64,000 nt of DNA, taken from Jackrogersella multiformis (lineage: Eukaryota > Ascomycota > Sordariomycetes > Xylariales > Hypoxylaceae). Position numbers and translations under genes: made by a program. The notes beneath the pieces are model-generated. The model was given only the letters and a program-made list of their open reading frames with translations, was not told where the DNA came from and made no database searches. The DNA is taken from the NCBI GenBank assembly GCA_902806575.1, contig CADCXD010000018.1, positions 1,612,001-1,676,000 of the forward strand, written 5' to 3'. Positions 12,872 through 24,133 of this stretch are shown in pieces. The first letter of the stretch is position 1. The number at the start of each line of letters is the position of its first letter.

Positions 12872-13408
12872 CTATGAAGGCGGAGCAAAGGCATGCGTGA
12901 CACTTCGGTTAACCTCCGCGATGACTTCATCCGCAATGCTGTCCCGGATGCCGAGTTCCACCAGTCTCTGCGTCAGTTCAAGTTGCTTACGTTCGGCCGC
13001 TTTCTGGGTTTCATCGGTGTCCTCCCTCCTATCCACGTCGAAGAGAATGACCTCGTCAGCCCACTGCTCTCGGATGAAGCGCTCAAGGCCATCAAGCGCC
13101 GGATGGCGTCGCTGGTAGTCCGAGGAGCCCTTCACCCACAGCTGAGGTGACTGTCGATCATGCATCCTGGCATGTCGGCGCTCGCCAATCAGCATAAGCC
13201 TCTGGGGCACCTTGGCCTCGTCGTCGACGGTGTAGATATGGCCGTAGTACTGCGCGTCGTCGCGACGTCGAAATTCTACGGCCATGTGCGAGTCAGCGGG
13301 TTCCTGGACAAGACCCTTTCCATGATCATACACGTACTGGAAGTCTTGGTTCCAGGACCCGATGTTTACGTGGGTGAACCCGAGCGCCACGGCGGTATTG
13401 TAAGACAT
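12872..13408 (-). CDS. hypothetical protein
   Basis: An uninterrupted frame from the ATG at 13408 gives 178 residues. The frame stays open upstream to about 13540 without another ATG, so a longer or spliced 5' end is possible. The sequence looks like a real soluble protein: YVYDHGKGLVQEPADSHM, AVEFRRRDDAQYYGHIY and HPALDGLERFIREQWADEV, then a charged helical C terminus. I do not recognise the family. Competing open frames exist on the opposite strand (13160-13528), but they read as low-complexity. It lies tail-to-tail with the BTB gene, 94 bp away. Confidence 0.5.
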   Translation of the reverse strand: MSYNTAVALGFTHVNIGSWNQDFQYVYDHGKGLVQEPADSHMAVEFRRRDDAQYYGHIYTVDDEAKVPQRLMLIGERRHARMHDRQSPQLWVKGSSDYQRRHPALDGLERFIREQWADEVILFDVDRREDTDETQKAAERKQLELTQRLVELGIRDSIADEVIAEVNRSVTHAFAPPS

Positions 13409-14270
13409 GCTTTCGCATGCCTTGCGCCGGCTTGGGTGATCTCTCGTAGCGATCCTAGGGGCACCATCCACGTTACGAACGGGCTCTCCTCTGTCCCATC
13501 GCCGAATGCTGTGGTATATTCCATGTAGGCAACGGAAAATACGGAAACACTAAGCGCTATGTTAGGTAGGACGTCAGAGCATTATATGCTACTCTATTAG
13601 CTCTATAAACAATTAAGGTATCGGTGGAAATAGGAAAGGCACTCTTGGACCATTGGTCACTCGTGATGAGCCTAAAATGGCATTTGCTATCTATACACGA
13701 AAGTACCTATCAAAGGAATCCAGGCGTCATGACAATGGTAATGTTGGAGATGACCACTTGTTTTAAAGAAAACATTCCCTTAGGTAAGCAATTAATATAA
13801 TGGCGTCTTTGTCCTTAACCTGTCCAACCTTGGAACTTAAGAGTATGAGTAAACAAGATGAGTAACGCCCAAGAAGTCCTGGTCGTAGTGCCTGAGATGG
13901 TTGCCAGTCGAGAAATAACCGGGCAGTACATGCTCGAGGCTTGGGCAGTTTCCTAAGCCCTGATCTGGAATGAAACAAATACAATCACCGCCGATTAAAA
14001 CCCGTAATCGCCCGCAACTCCTCGATAGGCGTAAGTCAGTCACCATGATAGGTCAACTCGTCTCGCATATACGTACCCCTAAAGGGGCTAGGTACGTATC
14101 TGGTAGGCAGACTCCGGGGCAGTGCTCTGCATTACAACGCCCCCAAGCCAAAGTCGAAGCGCAAATTCTAGAAATCCGTGCTGTTTAGTAAATGTGCGGG
14201 GATTTTCCCCCTTGGATCTCACTATGTTCAGAAGAGATTCATAGAAGCCCTGAATACAAAGTGGCATCAA
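13409..14270. other. intergenic region upstream of the STAND receptor
   Basis: About 860 bp between the hypothetical minus-strand gene and the NB-ARC gene. It probably holds both promoters. No further gene is supported; the minus-strand frames at 13763-14046 lack coding character. Confidence 0.5.
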
Positions 14271-17200
14271 ATGGATCCAGTGAGCGCACTCAGCGTGGCC
14301 GCTGCCGCTGTAGCATTCGCAGAGATCACCGTCAAAATTACAAAACGGATTGCTATCTTCACAGTGTTACGCGACGTACCGGAAAGTGCCGAAGGACCAA
14401 AAGCTTTTGTTGAGGGCCTACGTAGCCAGCTTGGCCTTCTCAATAACGCCATTCGACGGATCGAAGAAGGGCTTATGAGCCCCAACGAAAGTTTGCGAGA
14501 TAATGAACTCCTGGATCTCAGCAATTATATATCGAACCTCAACCGCCATGGCAAGAAACTAGACGAGCTGCTTAAAAAGTATCTCCCAGACGACGGTGCT
14601 TCAGTCCCCACTAGGCTAGTAGCAGCCTTGAAGAGCATTGCCAGCGACATTGAAATCAAGTCTGTGAAAGATAGTATTAACGAACTACTCTCCATATTGA
14701 CGATCTTCCTTTTGACGTCACAAATATCGAAAGATGGTTCTAGGAGCACTGGGGGTGAGACGGGACCTGGCCATAGGCATACAGGTTCCGATGAGATATA
14801 TCAGGTCTCCCGCTACGAGGTCCGACACTTTATTGACAGACCCGAGTTGTTGGCCGATATCGACCGCCTTTTGGGTACCGAGCGCATACAATCGCCCAAG
14901 ATCGCTATATTACAGGGGATGGGCGGTCAGGGGAAGACACAACTGGCGCTTAGATACTGTGGGAAAGCTCGACACCAAAAGCACTTCGACTGCATATCGT
15001 GGATAGATGCTTCCACTAGAGCTTCTACGGTGCAAGGCCTGGAGGAGATCTCGAAAGAGCTCAACGACAACAACCAGGCCTTGCTCGACTCGGACGCTCG
15101 GATAGCATTTGTGAAACGGAGGTTGACGTCCGCAGACCTATCGTGGCTCTTAGTGTTCGACAACTATGACAACCCAGCGGCATTCGATCTCCGAGAGTAT
15201 ATACCCAATGGCCTTCTGGGGAACGTGATAATTACCACTCGAAGTGAGGATGCTGAGAGGATCGGTCCACTGATTCGTCTTTCCGGCATGGACGAGAACG
15301 AGGCAACCAAGTTGCTGTTCCAGCATGTCGACACTCCTGAGAACGACACGACTCGGACCGCTGCAGTTGATATCGTTAGGCGATTAGGATATTTACCCCT
15401 CGCAATAGACCAAGCTGGAGCATACATGAAGACAGAAGGCCTCCCCTTGGTGGACTTCCTGGGCCACTATGAGCGATCCGCTAGAGATGTCCTTGAGTCT
15501 GTTCCGAATCTATGGGAGTACTATGAGTCTAGTCGGAGCGAAAGTGGACATGAAACTATGAACATGGCGAAAACAGTGTTTACGACCTGGAATCTCTCGT
15601 TCACGTTGCTGAAGCCTGATACACCCGCAGGTGCCTCGAAAGCCACCATCCTTTCACTATTAGCTTTCTTTGATGAGCATGAAATCTCAGAGGAATTATT
15701 TGAGGTCTATTACTCTGTAAATAATCCCGATCAGCAACCAGAATGGGTGTCTCTCTTCACCGACGACAATGGGAAATGGTCAAGTAGAAAATTCGATAGT
15801 GTGATGCAAGGATTCTTGCGGCTGTCGCTGATCACTTCACTGAACACGGAAAGAACGGATACCAAATACGCTGTTATATCACTTCATCCTCTCGTGCGAG
15901 ACTGGATCAATCTGCGCCAGGAGAAGGGCGCCCATATAGCGAATTTTTCGGCATTCACTAGAATTCTCGCGGCTAACCTTTCTACAAGTTTCCGGGAAGA
16001 TTCATATTTTAATTTTGGCTTTCGAATGCCTCATGCTCGGTTCTGGCGACTGTCACAACATGTAACTGCCTGGATGGATGTATTTAGGCAGCATAAAGCA
16101 GATCTGCAACCCACCGTCATCTGTGCAGATGGTGAAAGACACTCTGTGGCGACTACTGCTGAAAAGCTAATAGCGAAACTATTACTTAGAGCCGGCGAGA
16201 CCAAAAGTAGCCACGAGCTTTCACAGTGGCTTTGGGAATACTGTGACGTCTCAGATAGCCAAATGCTGCGAGTTAAGTTCGATGCAGGCAATCATGAAGT
16301 GTTGTGTCTTGATTATATGGACCTGTTTGATGAGGCAAAGGACAAAAGTCAAGAGAAATTGCGATATTGGAAAACGAAACTTGATGCGGATAGTTCTAGG
16401 GAAGACTTGTTATACATTAGCCATCTGGTCTTGACCGACTCGCTCACCCATACTACCAATGCGGAGGACAAACAGGAGTGCATGGACATTTGCAGGAGCG
16501 AATTAGAGAAATTACCAAACGACGCGCGAAATATGCCTAAGCGTCATGAGCTCTCAGTCAAAATCATGAGTGCAGCAAATTATATTGACCAAAGGGATGT
16601 CAGTAAAAGAACGTGTGCAATTATGTTGGAGGAGACGGCGAGATACGGCGGCAACGACTATAGGAAGAAAATCTGGTCTTGGCGGATCTGGATTGACGTC
16701 ATAAGGTACTGCATTCGAAACGGCGACAACTCAGACCTCAAAGATCAGCTCGATCAGCTCAGCCTGGCAGCGCTTGAATGGGCCAGTGATGATAGTATAA
16801 ATGATCTCAGCTACATTCTATTCCGCCTCTTGAGATCAAAAGCTCTTATAATTATGGGAAGGCTTGCTGAGGCGGAAACTGCGACCCGAGATTGTATCGC
16901 AGGTAACAAATTTAGTCGCTATCTCTACATCGAAGCTCACGAGGTGCTAGGGGATATCCTCAAAGACCAGGAAAGATACGAGGAAGCCTATGAAGCTTAC
17001 AATTCAGCACTTCTACAATCGCAGGGTCCGAAGGTGCAAAATAGCACGCTGCGACTGCTAGCTTGTTGCGGAGATGTCGCTAAGGAATTCAACCTCGGGC
17101 TTGCCGATGCCCATTACACCCTGAGGCTATCACTCGCCAAGCTAACCAATCATTGGGGTATCGTAATCGGTAATACCATGGACTTATATGATATAAAATT

Positions 17201-17966
17201 AGATATTGGAACCGAGATGGCTGCGCAAGATGCCCTGGAACTCCTTGTCGATGGACTCACAGTGTATGGGGTCGAATTCGTGTACCGAAAGGATAGCGCC
17301 CGGCGAACGCATCTAAGAGAGATACGCGCTACTGTATACTTGGAAGATCAGGAATCAGTCCAACGTTCGGCCGAGGATGAGACTGTTAATAAGGCGCTCG
17401 CGGAGAAGTTTGGTCGGAAACTTAAGTGGTATGGCTTCGATCTTTTGATTCGGATGGCAGTGCAACTTCTAGAGATTGCAAATATCGACGCCGCGGAACA
17501 GGCTTGCCGACTTGCTAAAGCTGTATTCGAGAAGGCAAAAGGCATTGAGAAATATGTGGTAACTGATTTCATCGAGTGCACATTCGATTACACAGCAGAG
17601 TATTTGAAGATCGATAAATACGACCAGAGAGTCCGAGACGCATTGGATTGGGCGAGAGTTCAAATTTGCGAAAAGCTCGAGAATGGAATGGATGGCAACG
17701 AGGATTGGTGGGAAGACGAAACTACGCTCCTGCTAGATCTCATCCAAACTCCCATAGAGCCTGCCAAGAGGAGGAGGAGGTTTGAGATGGCCCAGAAACT
17801 GTCTAATACGTTTTCGCGTTTAATGAGTCTGAAGCTCTCCGATTCGCGATCAACCCTGTCTCTAAGGCATGGCCTAAGATCCGCACACACTACTGCTACC
17901 GCACCAGCTGGGCCGGCTATCGCCGAGGTTCATGAGGACCCCATCCTAGAGACATCTACGTCATGA
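14271..17966 (+). CDS. fungal STAND/NLR receptor: NB-ARC ATPase with TPR-like C terminus
   Basis: A single intron-free frame of 1231 residues; the first in-frame ATG is at 14271. The N terminus, MDPVSALSVAAAAVAFAE, is the hydrophobic-alanine start typical of the fungal STAND N-terminal domain and extends to about residue 150. The NB-ARC module has a P-loop GMGGQGKT (residues 216-223, Lys222). A Walker B strand LLVFDNYDN lies near residue 297, then a sensor-like VIITTRSEDAERIG and the GYLPLAIDQAGAYM motif equivalent to plant GLPL. After a winged-helix region (LLAFFDEHEISEELFE and SLHPLVRDWI) comes a long helical C terminus. It contains TPR-like pairs such as AEAETATRDCI and ILKDQERYEEAYEAYNSAL. 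Such proteins are fungal intracellular sensors in heterokaryon incompatibility or microbe recognition. No frameshift or missing catalytic motif is visible. The ligand and effector output are unknown. Confidence 0.9.
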   Translation: MDPVSALSVAAAAVAFAEITVKITKRIAIFTVLRDVPESAEGPKAFVEGLRSQLGLLNNAIRRIEEGLMSPNESLRDNELLDLSNYISNLNRHGKKLDELLKKYLPDDGASVPTRLVAALKSIASDIEIKSVKDSINELLSILTIFLLTSQISKDGSRSTGGETGPGHRHTGSDEIYQVSRYEVRHFIDRPELLADIDRLLGTERIQSPKIAILQGMGGQGKTQLALRYCGKARHQKHFDCISWIDASTRASTVQGLEEISKELNDNNQALLDSDARIAFVKRRLTSADLSWLLVFDNYDNPAAFDLREYIPNGLLGNVIITTRSEDAERIGPLIRLSGMDENEATKLLFQHVDTPENDTTRTAAVDIVRRLGYLPLAIDQAGAYMKTEGLPLVDFLGHYERSARDVLESVPNLWEYYESSRSESGHETMNMAKTVFTTWNLSFTLLKPDTPAGASKATILSLLAFFDEHEISEELFEVYYSVNNPDQQPEWVSLFTDDNGKWSSRKFDSVMQGFLRLSLITSLNTERTDTKYAVISLHPLVRDWINLRQEKGAHIANFSAFTRILAANLSTSFREDSYFNFGFRMPHARFWRLSQHVTAWMDVFRQHKADLQPTVICADGERHSVATTAEKLIAKLLLRAGETKSSHELSQWLWEYCDVSDSQMLRVKFDAGNHEVLCLDYMDLFDEAKDKSQEKLRYWKTKLDADSSREDLLYISHLVLTDSLTHTTNAEDKQECMDICRSELEKLPNDARNMPKRHELSVKIMSAANYIDQRDVSKRTCAIMLEETARYGGNDYRKKIWSWRIWIDVIRYCIRNGDNSDLKDQLDQLSLAALEWASDDSINDLSYILFRLLRSKALIIMGRLAEAETATRDCIAGNKFSRYLYIEAHEVLGDILKDQERYEEAYEAYNSALLQSQGPKVQNSTLRLLACCGDVAKEFNLGLADAHYTLRLSLAKLTNHWGIVIGNTMDLYDIKLDIGTEMAAQDALELLVDGLTVYGVEFVYRKDSARRTHLREIRATVYLEDQESVQRSAEDETVNKALAEKFGRKLKWYGFDLLIRMAVQLLEIANIDAAEQACRLAKAVFEKAKGIEKYVVTDFIECTFDYTAEYLKIDKYDQRVRDALDWARVQICEKLENGMDGNEDWWEDETTLLLDLIQTPIEPAKRRRRFEMAQKLSNTFSRLMSLKLSDSRSTLSLRHGLRSAHTTATAPAGPAIAEVHEDPILETSTS

Positions 17967-18863
17967 TATATTTCAGCATGAAATTCATCATCACGTATAG
18001 CTTATCGACGATATAGGAGAGTCTTTGTACGGTAGTCAACCCGCAAAATCTCCACTGGCGACAATGGACTCATACTTCGATGGTATGACTTTCAACTACA
18101 TGCTCACATCGATTTTATGGTTGCTAATGCCTTACGGCTAGAGTTGTATGTGCTCCCAACCCGAAAGCTTTCTTTCAACCATGTCACTAACATATTCATA
18201 GCTATTTATCTAGCTACTGTGCTTAATCTACTCACAAAACTACACTGAATAGGTAGACAAAGATGGGCAACCTCCCCTTATTTTATACTCCGGCCCAACC
18301 CCCCGCAAGCTTAGCTGGGCTTCCTTCCATAGTAATGTTTTGCTTATATGTAGGATGCGAAGATGGCCAAGGGGAGACAATTATTCTCCTTTAAATGCGA
18401 GTTTTACATGTACTCCCTATATCTATGTATATCTAAGGGGCATTCGGTGATAAGGGTGGCGTTTGGGGCATATTAGATTTCAACAATATTGTCATACTCT
18501 AATCATCTTTCTCTGGGGATAGGTACCTCGCTATTCAAATTGATGGTACGTGAGCCTCTTAGGGCTGCGTAGAGAATTCATAGCCTTGTAGCTTCCAAGA
18601 ATTTCTTTATATAAGTCCTAGTTATAGGTCGATACACCGTTTCCAGCATGCGATGATTTAGATGATGTAACTTTGCGTACACCCTCTCATCGCCAATCAT
18701 TAATATTACTTGATTACCTAGATACCTAGGTAGGTACCTATATACCATACTTCGTACAAAGTCCCTAATCCCCAACAAACCCAGCCAATAACTACCAGGC
18801 GCGTCCCAGCCAACCCAAACTCCCACGCGGACGCCGTCAAATAATCACCCCCGAGGCAGCGGA
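17967..18863. other. intergenic region (3' flanks of STAND gene and MFS gene)
   Basis: About 900 bp between two convergent genes. It contains a palindromic TACCTAGGTAGGTACC-like repeat at about 18715-18741. The minus-strand frame at 18578-18826 has no recognisable feature. Confidence 0.5.
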
Positions 18864-20659
18864 TCAACTCTCAAAGCGCTGGCGGCCCCGGTCGGTCCTC
18901 TGCAGGCTCAGCTCCTCGGTGAGCAGGGACGTGGCGAGGCCGAGGCCGGCGAACGCGAGCATGACGTAGAACATGGCGCGCATGGACGCCAGGTACGCGC
19001 TCAGGACGGGGGCCAGGACGGCGGCGGGCAGGTCCAGGGTCCGCAGCACGGGGATGAAGGCGACGGCGTCGCGGGCGTCGCGCAGCGCGGCCAGCGCGGG
19101 CGGCAGCTGGCCCGCGGCCGCGATCGCCGGCCCGAACACGCTGCTGAAGACGGTCGACGCGACGGCCAGCCCCACCAGCCCGCCCAGGCACCGGAACGTC
19201 AGCAGCAGCGCGATGGCGTGGCCGGTGTCGTCGACGCGCGGCACGCTCGCCTGCATGGGCAGGTGCAGCAGGCGCAGCAGGGCGCCGACGCCGACGCCCC
19301 AGACGACGGGCAGGCCGCCGCGCATGCCGGCGGGCGAGGACGGGCCCAGGAGCAGCAGCAGCCCGGTGCCGAGGATGACGAGGCCCCAGGCGAGCCAGAT
19401 CCTGCGCTGGACGCCGAGGCCGGCCCGGCCGATGGCGGCCACGGAGGCGATGGCGCCGACGATGCTGGCGACGCTGGTGGGCAGCAGCGCGAGCGCCGAC
19501 CCGATGCGCGTGTCGAGCATGACGGCCTGGTAGAACAGCGGCAGGTACTGCAGGAGCGTGAAGAGCGTCATGCCGTGGACGAAGGCCCCGCAGAGCGTCG
19601 CCGTCGCCGTCCGCGAGCGGAAGAGCCGGTGCGGCACGACTGGCGCCTCGGGTTTCGATTCGTAGAAGGCGAAGCCGACGAGGACGGCGAAGCCTAGCAG
19701 CAGCGGGAGGATCGTCTGGTACGAGTTCCAGGGGTACAGGGAGTCGGCCCAGCTTATGGGCAGGATGAACACGGTACATCCGATGGTGAATAGAGCCATG
19801 CCGCCCCAGTCTAAGAGCTTCACCTTGGACTTAAGGGATGATTCCAGTGGTCGCAGACGGAGGAAGACGGTCAGAAGGGGAAAAGATATGCCGAGCAGTG
19901 GTAGGTTGATCCAACCTATCCACCGCCACGAGACGAAGTCGCTGAATAGCGCACCGACGGTCGGTCCTATGATGCTTCCGATGGAAATGGGAATAGCCAT
20001 GATGCCGAGGTATAAGGGGCGCTCTTTCAAGGTCGTCATATCGGACACGATGATCTCGCCGAGGACGTCGAGGCCGCCGCCGCCGAGGCCCTGGATGATG
20101 CGGCCGGCCACGACGGCGGCCATATTCCGAGCCAGCGAGAAGGTGAGGGAGCCGGCGGTAAAGAGCAGAAAGCCGACGTACAAAGGCGGCTTGCGGCCGA
20201 AGACATCGGAAATGCTGGCGTACAAGGGCTGGCTGACGACGAGGCCTAAGAAGTATGCGATTCCTGCCCAGAAGGACTCCAAGGTGCTGCCATGGAGCTC
20301 GTCCGCGATTGCCTGGGTGATGTTAGTATAGGTAGCCAACCCTCTAGGTACGCATCGCATCTCGCGAATGCTTTCTTGCTTCTTACCGGAAGAGCTACGG
20401 CGAGGGTCGTGGAATCTAAGGAGTATAAAAAGACCAAGATATTGATCGCAAAGAAGGAGAGATGAAACCCGAGCGGCTTCTTTTGTTTCGCGGAATCGTC
20501 GGTGTCGACGTCGGCGTCGGCGTCTGTTCCAATCTCGATCGCTTCAGGTCCATCGCTTTCTCCAGACCCGGTCTCCGTTTGTCCCGTACTGCCATCTGAT
20601 GATTTGGGCTCGGTGGTGAAAGACTCCCCGGCGCTATTTTCCGTAGTGGCGTGTGCCAT
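18864..20659 (-). CDS. MFS drug/metabolite efflux transporter (DHA-type)
   Basis: Two exons, 20659-20387 and 20312-18864, give 573 residues. The 74-bp intron runs from GTAAGA to CCCAG with an ACTAAC branch site. I chose the ATG at 20659 (MAHATTENSAGES) because the frame upstream has only GTG. After an acidic disordered N terminus (residues 1-65), the first helix reads GFHLSFFAINILVFLYSLDSTTLAVALP. MFS motif A follows as DVFGRKPPL and the motif-C region as ISIGSIIGPTVGALF. The predicted topology is many helices over the full length, consistent with fungal DHA-family toxin/metabolite exporters at the plasma membrane. Its position at the left end of the biosynthetic cluster suggests product export or self-protection. 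The 3' part (18864 to about 19740) is far richer in GC than the 5' part and the surrounding DNA. Confidence 0.9.
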
Positions 20660-21622
20660 GTTTGAGGTATTGATACTAAGAAGTCTGCCGGATGACTGCG
20701 GGATGAAACCGCACCTTAGTGTCAGCCACGAAGCCACGAAGCCACGCGGGGCACGGGTTCCGGTAGGCGCGTAACCACTGGATTGGCGAATTAAATCGCG
20801 ATACTTAGGTCGATACGCTTCGGTATAGTTAATACATTAACAACATATCGCCCTTCCCTCTTACATGAGCTATGTGGGTTTGGAATTTAATGTGTATAAT
20901 GTGTGTTTAATTAGGTAAGAACTTAATGTTGATATATATATTTTAAGCTTGCAGGTTGCCTTACTGGAACTGAACACGGATCATGGGGTCGGCTCAACAG
21001 TTAGTAAGCTGCAGCGGTCCTTTCGATACAAATAATCTAGATCGGATAACTAGAATCAATAGTGGACATCATCAGCCCTACCGTAAATTAGCGCCTCTAC
21101 TCTTACCTACCTAGGTTTGAGCGGACGATACCTACCTAGGTACCTAGAAGGTAGCGATGCATTTAGCGAGATTACAAGAGACTCGGGTTCCACTAGGCAT
21201 CTGCTTTTTGAACCAACCTTTAAATTTCATCAATATTCCAATTCTCGATTCGCCGCGACATCTGTTCACATAGGTACATTAGGTACCTAAATAGCTTATA
21301 ACATGAGGAGATCTCGTAGAGGCCTCCAATGTACAGCAACAAAAAAAGATTATTGAACTGGGTCGATAGAATGAGCTCTGATCCGAGGTGAATCTTACAA
21401 GCCCCTGAGGGTCTGCATAAGATTGGTAGGTCAGTGTATCTCACTCCGCATAATCACGTTCGCTTTTCGTGCCGGTATCCGTTTCTCCTCACGCTGTTCG
21501 TTTTCCATTCCGTCTAACGTATCTACCTAGGTACCTAGGTAACCATGTACATGCTTCGAGGTTAGAAACACCATTCATAGCTGTAGCACCTTGATGACGA
21601 TGTCGCCAAACCTATATTAAGA
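20660..21622. other. intergenic region between MFS and P450 genes
   Basis: About 960 bp: the promoter of the MFS gene and the 3' flank of the P450 gene. It contains palindromic repeats at about 21106-21145 and a perfect 18-bp palindrome at 21524-21541. No CGGATTCC site was seen here. Confidence 0.5.
21524..21541. repeat. palindromic CCTAGG repeat (18 bp)
   Basis: TACCTAGGTACCTAGGTA is a perfect palindrome made of two overlapping TACCTAGGTA units. It lies about 80 bp beyond the P450 stop codon. Confidence 0.85.
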
Positions 21623-23488
21623 TTAATCGTCTTCGATTAGCTTGAGCATCACGTGCAGGCCATAGACCGGCGCCAGAGTGATAGCACCACCAGGAACAAC
21701 ATCCTTCTCATCCATGTCCAGCTGCCACTTGAAACGAGAAACTAGGGCTGCTAAAAGACACCTCAACTCGGCCCTCGCGAAATTCTGTCCAATGCAGGCT
21801 CGTGGGCCGTGTAGACTACAACAATGAGAATCAGTAAGTTAGCGAGGTCAAAAGGGGGGAATAACTCAGTGTTGCATACAAGGTCAGGAACTCATAATTG
21901 CTAGTGGCGCCTCCTGTGTTATTCGGATGCCCATCCTTCTCGATCCACCGCTCGGGTTTGAACTCCGCCGCTGTTGGCCCCCAAAATGCGCGAGATCTGT
22001 TGATTAGCCACGGCGAGATTAGGATCTCGGTACCCTTTGGAATTGGCTGGCCGGCCAAAGATGTGTCTCGAGCCGCCACGCGAATGGTGACTGGAATGCC
22101 CGGATAAAGACGGAACGTCTCGTTAAGCACGCCATTAAGGAACGGGAGACGCTCTAACGTGCTGGAAATGTCTAGCTCGCCGTCAGGAGAGTTTCCCGCG
22201 GATGCAAGCGCATCTCGGACCTCGCTTCGCAGTGTGCTTTGCCGTGCTGGGTCGAGGGCCAGCAGATAACATGCCCAGGTCAGGGAAAGTGCTGATGTGT
22301 CATGTCTAGTGACGGCTGTTAGTTTTTGATTCAATTCATCGGAGGTATATGGTTGCTAATTTCATTGAAGCACTCACCCCGCTGCTAGATATGTGAGGAG
22401 CTGATCGCAGAGGCTAGTGTCCGAAAAGTGGTCGGATTTGATAAGTATGGACAATATATCAACGTTATTGCCCTCGTTCTTCCGTATAGCCTCTCTTTTG
22501 TCGCTGACAAGCTGGCTGCAGACACGTCGTAATGCTGACCCGGCTTGTTCGAAAACTTGATTCATTTTCCACGGAAGTATTCGGACTAAACGAACTGAAA
22601 ACCACGCTGACAAGACGAAATATAACAGCATCTCTTTGCTCGGACTAAATATCGTCTCATAGTTTTTTACCAGAGGATCATCCGAACTGTTGAGTACGTC
22701 GAAATCCCGTCCTAGGCCGGCCATACCCATAATATTAAGAGTGACCTTACCTGCCCAGCGAGTTATCTCAACTTTCCCCTTCGGAGGTTTACTGCCCGCA
22801 CCGGTCCCAGGGCTCTGCCGCCTAACACTATCCTCCAAAGCTTCAGCGAAGGCGAGAGAATTCTTCCATATCATAGGGTATAGGTCCTTGATGCGGCGGA
22901 AGCTGAATGCGTTAAGACTATTCCTCTTAAGGAACTTATGGTCATCTCCTTCTGTGGTAATTAGTCCATTTCCTACAATGCCATGTAGAAACTTGCGCAT
23001 GTTTTGAGGCTTCTCGAAGTCATAGGAACGATGCACAAGTAGATCCGCTAGCACCGACGGCCCGGTGATCAACAAGCGACTGCCAGTCACCTCCCTCAAC
23101 GCTACAATGCCATCGTTCGGAACATCTTGGATTATATCCAATAGTAGCTCAGCCTGCGTTGTCTTGGTAGCTAGCCGACTATATATCATTCGAGGTAGCC
23201 ACCACTATAATAATTGTGTTAATTTAGTTGGTAGACCACTGTGCGGATTATTGAATGACGGACCTTAGGCCTCGGAAATTTGCGTAGGGGGCTTATGAAA
23301 TCAGGATATATGATCGCAGAATATACGAATAAGAGAGCATAGTTGATGGCGAGGACAAACGCCACCAACTTGGCAAGTCCTTGGGAATATGTATCAGCAA
23401 CGTAATCGGGCAACACCTTGACGACAAGCACCGATTCAATTCCGGCGATGAGCGTGGCGCCCTGTACACTGAAGATCGACGTAGCCAT
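21623..23488 (-). CDS. cytochrome P450 monooxygenase (cluster tailoring enzyme)
   Basis: Four exons, 23488-23264, 23204-22378, 22305-21880 and 21815-21623, give 556 residues. The introns are 59, 72 and 64 bp and the frame is kept throughout. The first donor is the unusual GTCCGT. The start is MATSIFSVQGATLIAGIESV at 23488; upstream only GTG is in frame. The N terminus has two hydrophobic segments (residues about 6-20 and 40-62) before the proline-rich hinge PLRKFPRPK, which fits ER anchoring. The I-helix oxygen-binding motif is AAGHDTSA, the K-helix ExxR is ETFR (residues 413-416) and the haem loop is FLHGPRACIG with ligand Cys500. All hallmark motifs are intact, so it should be active. In sphinganine-analogue pathways, P450s hydroxylate the acyl chain; the exact carbon cannot be told from sequence. 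Confidence 0.93.
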
Positions 23489-23950
23489 TCCTCTAGGCAC
23501 GTTAGCGTTTGTCGTTAGTAAGCACAATTTCACGGTGGACTAAAATTATAAGTCGAAATGACAGGTAAACATGAACTTCGACCTAATTCAAGGTTTCGAG
23601 AACTTCTAGAGATGAATGGTATTTTCCCCCATTTCCTAGAAAGAAAGATAACGGTTGCGCCGAACACTACGGCCATGTAGAACCACATTCGCAGTTAATC
23701 AACCCTTGTTAACTGGAGTTCTTCAAAATGGTCCCCGCCTCCTACGCTATTCCATTATGTACCCCGAGAGCCCTGTAATAAGATCCCATAGGAATCAACG
23801 AGTTCTTAGTGGTCTATTCTAAGCTGAGAGACTTCAACGATGGTTTACAAATATCTCTTACAAATCAAGGGATTCAACATGCAGCAAAGATATTATTAGT
23901 ACGTTTCTACCTTGAATCCATTCGTGGATATAGAGTTATACAGTTTCGTA

Positions 23951-23970
23951 CCTACCGGCACCTACCGGCA
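23951..23970. repeat. tandem 10-bp repeat CCTACCGGCA x2
   Basis: Two exact adjacent copies of CCTACCGGCA, followed by a third imperfect copy (CCTAGGGCA). They lie in the P450 upstream region. The CCGG core could be part of a regulator site, but there is no direct support for this. Confidence 0.7.
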
Positions 23971-24042
23971 CCTAGGGCAACTAGAGCAGGTTTAGGCCCA
24001 GGCCGGTGTCCGGGTCCCTGCATTAGCTCTTGTTGAATCTGC

Positions 24043-24050
24043 CGGATTCC
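24043..24050 (+). promoter_or_regulatory. candidate cluster motif CGGATTCC
   Basis: First of five copies of this 8-mer in non-coding DNA of the cluster. It lies about 555 bp upstream of the P450 start and continues as CGGATTCCAT, like the copy at 24126. A CGG triplet is the half-site recognised by many Zn2Cys6 regulators. Confidence 0.45.
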
Positions 24051-24125
24051 ATCGCGCCTGCACTGTAACTTGATAGAACAATTATTGTGCCTTCCCCGCT
24101 CAACCGGGTTCCGTTTGGAAGGGAG

Positions 24126-24133
24126 CGGATTCC
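24126..24133 (+). promoter_or_regulatory. candidate cluster motif CGGATTCC
   Basis: Second copy, also in the form CGGATTCCAT, 83 bp from the copy at 24043 and about 640 bp upstream of the P450 start. Confidence 0.45.

Noticed and set aside
18871..19779. 302-residue minus-strand frame and 159/186-residue plus-strand frames overlapping the MFS gene
   Set aside because: They are Arg/Ala/Pro- or Asp/Ala/Gly-rich shadow frames caused by the high GC of the MFS 3' region. The MFS frame alone shows membrane helices and family motifs.
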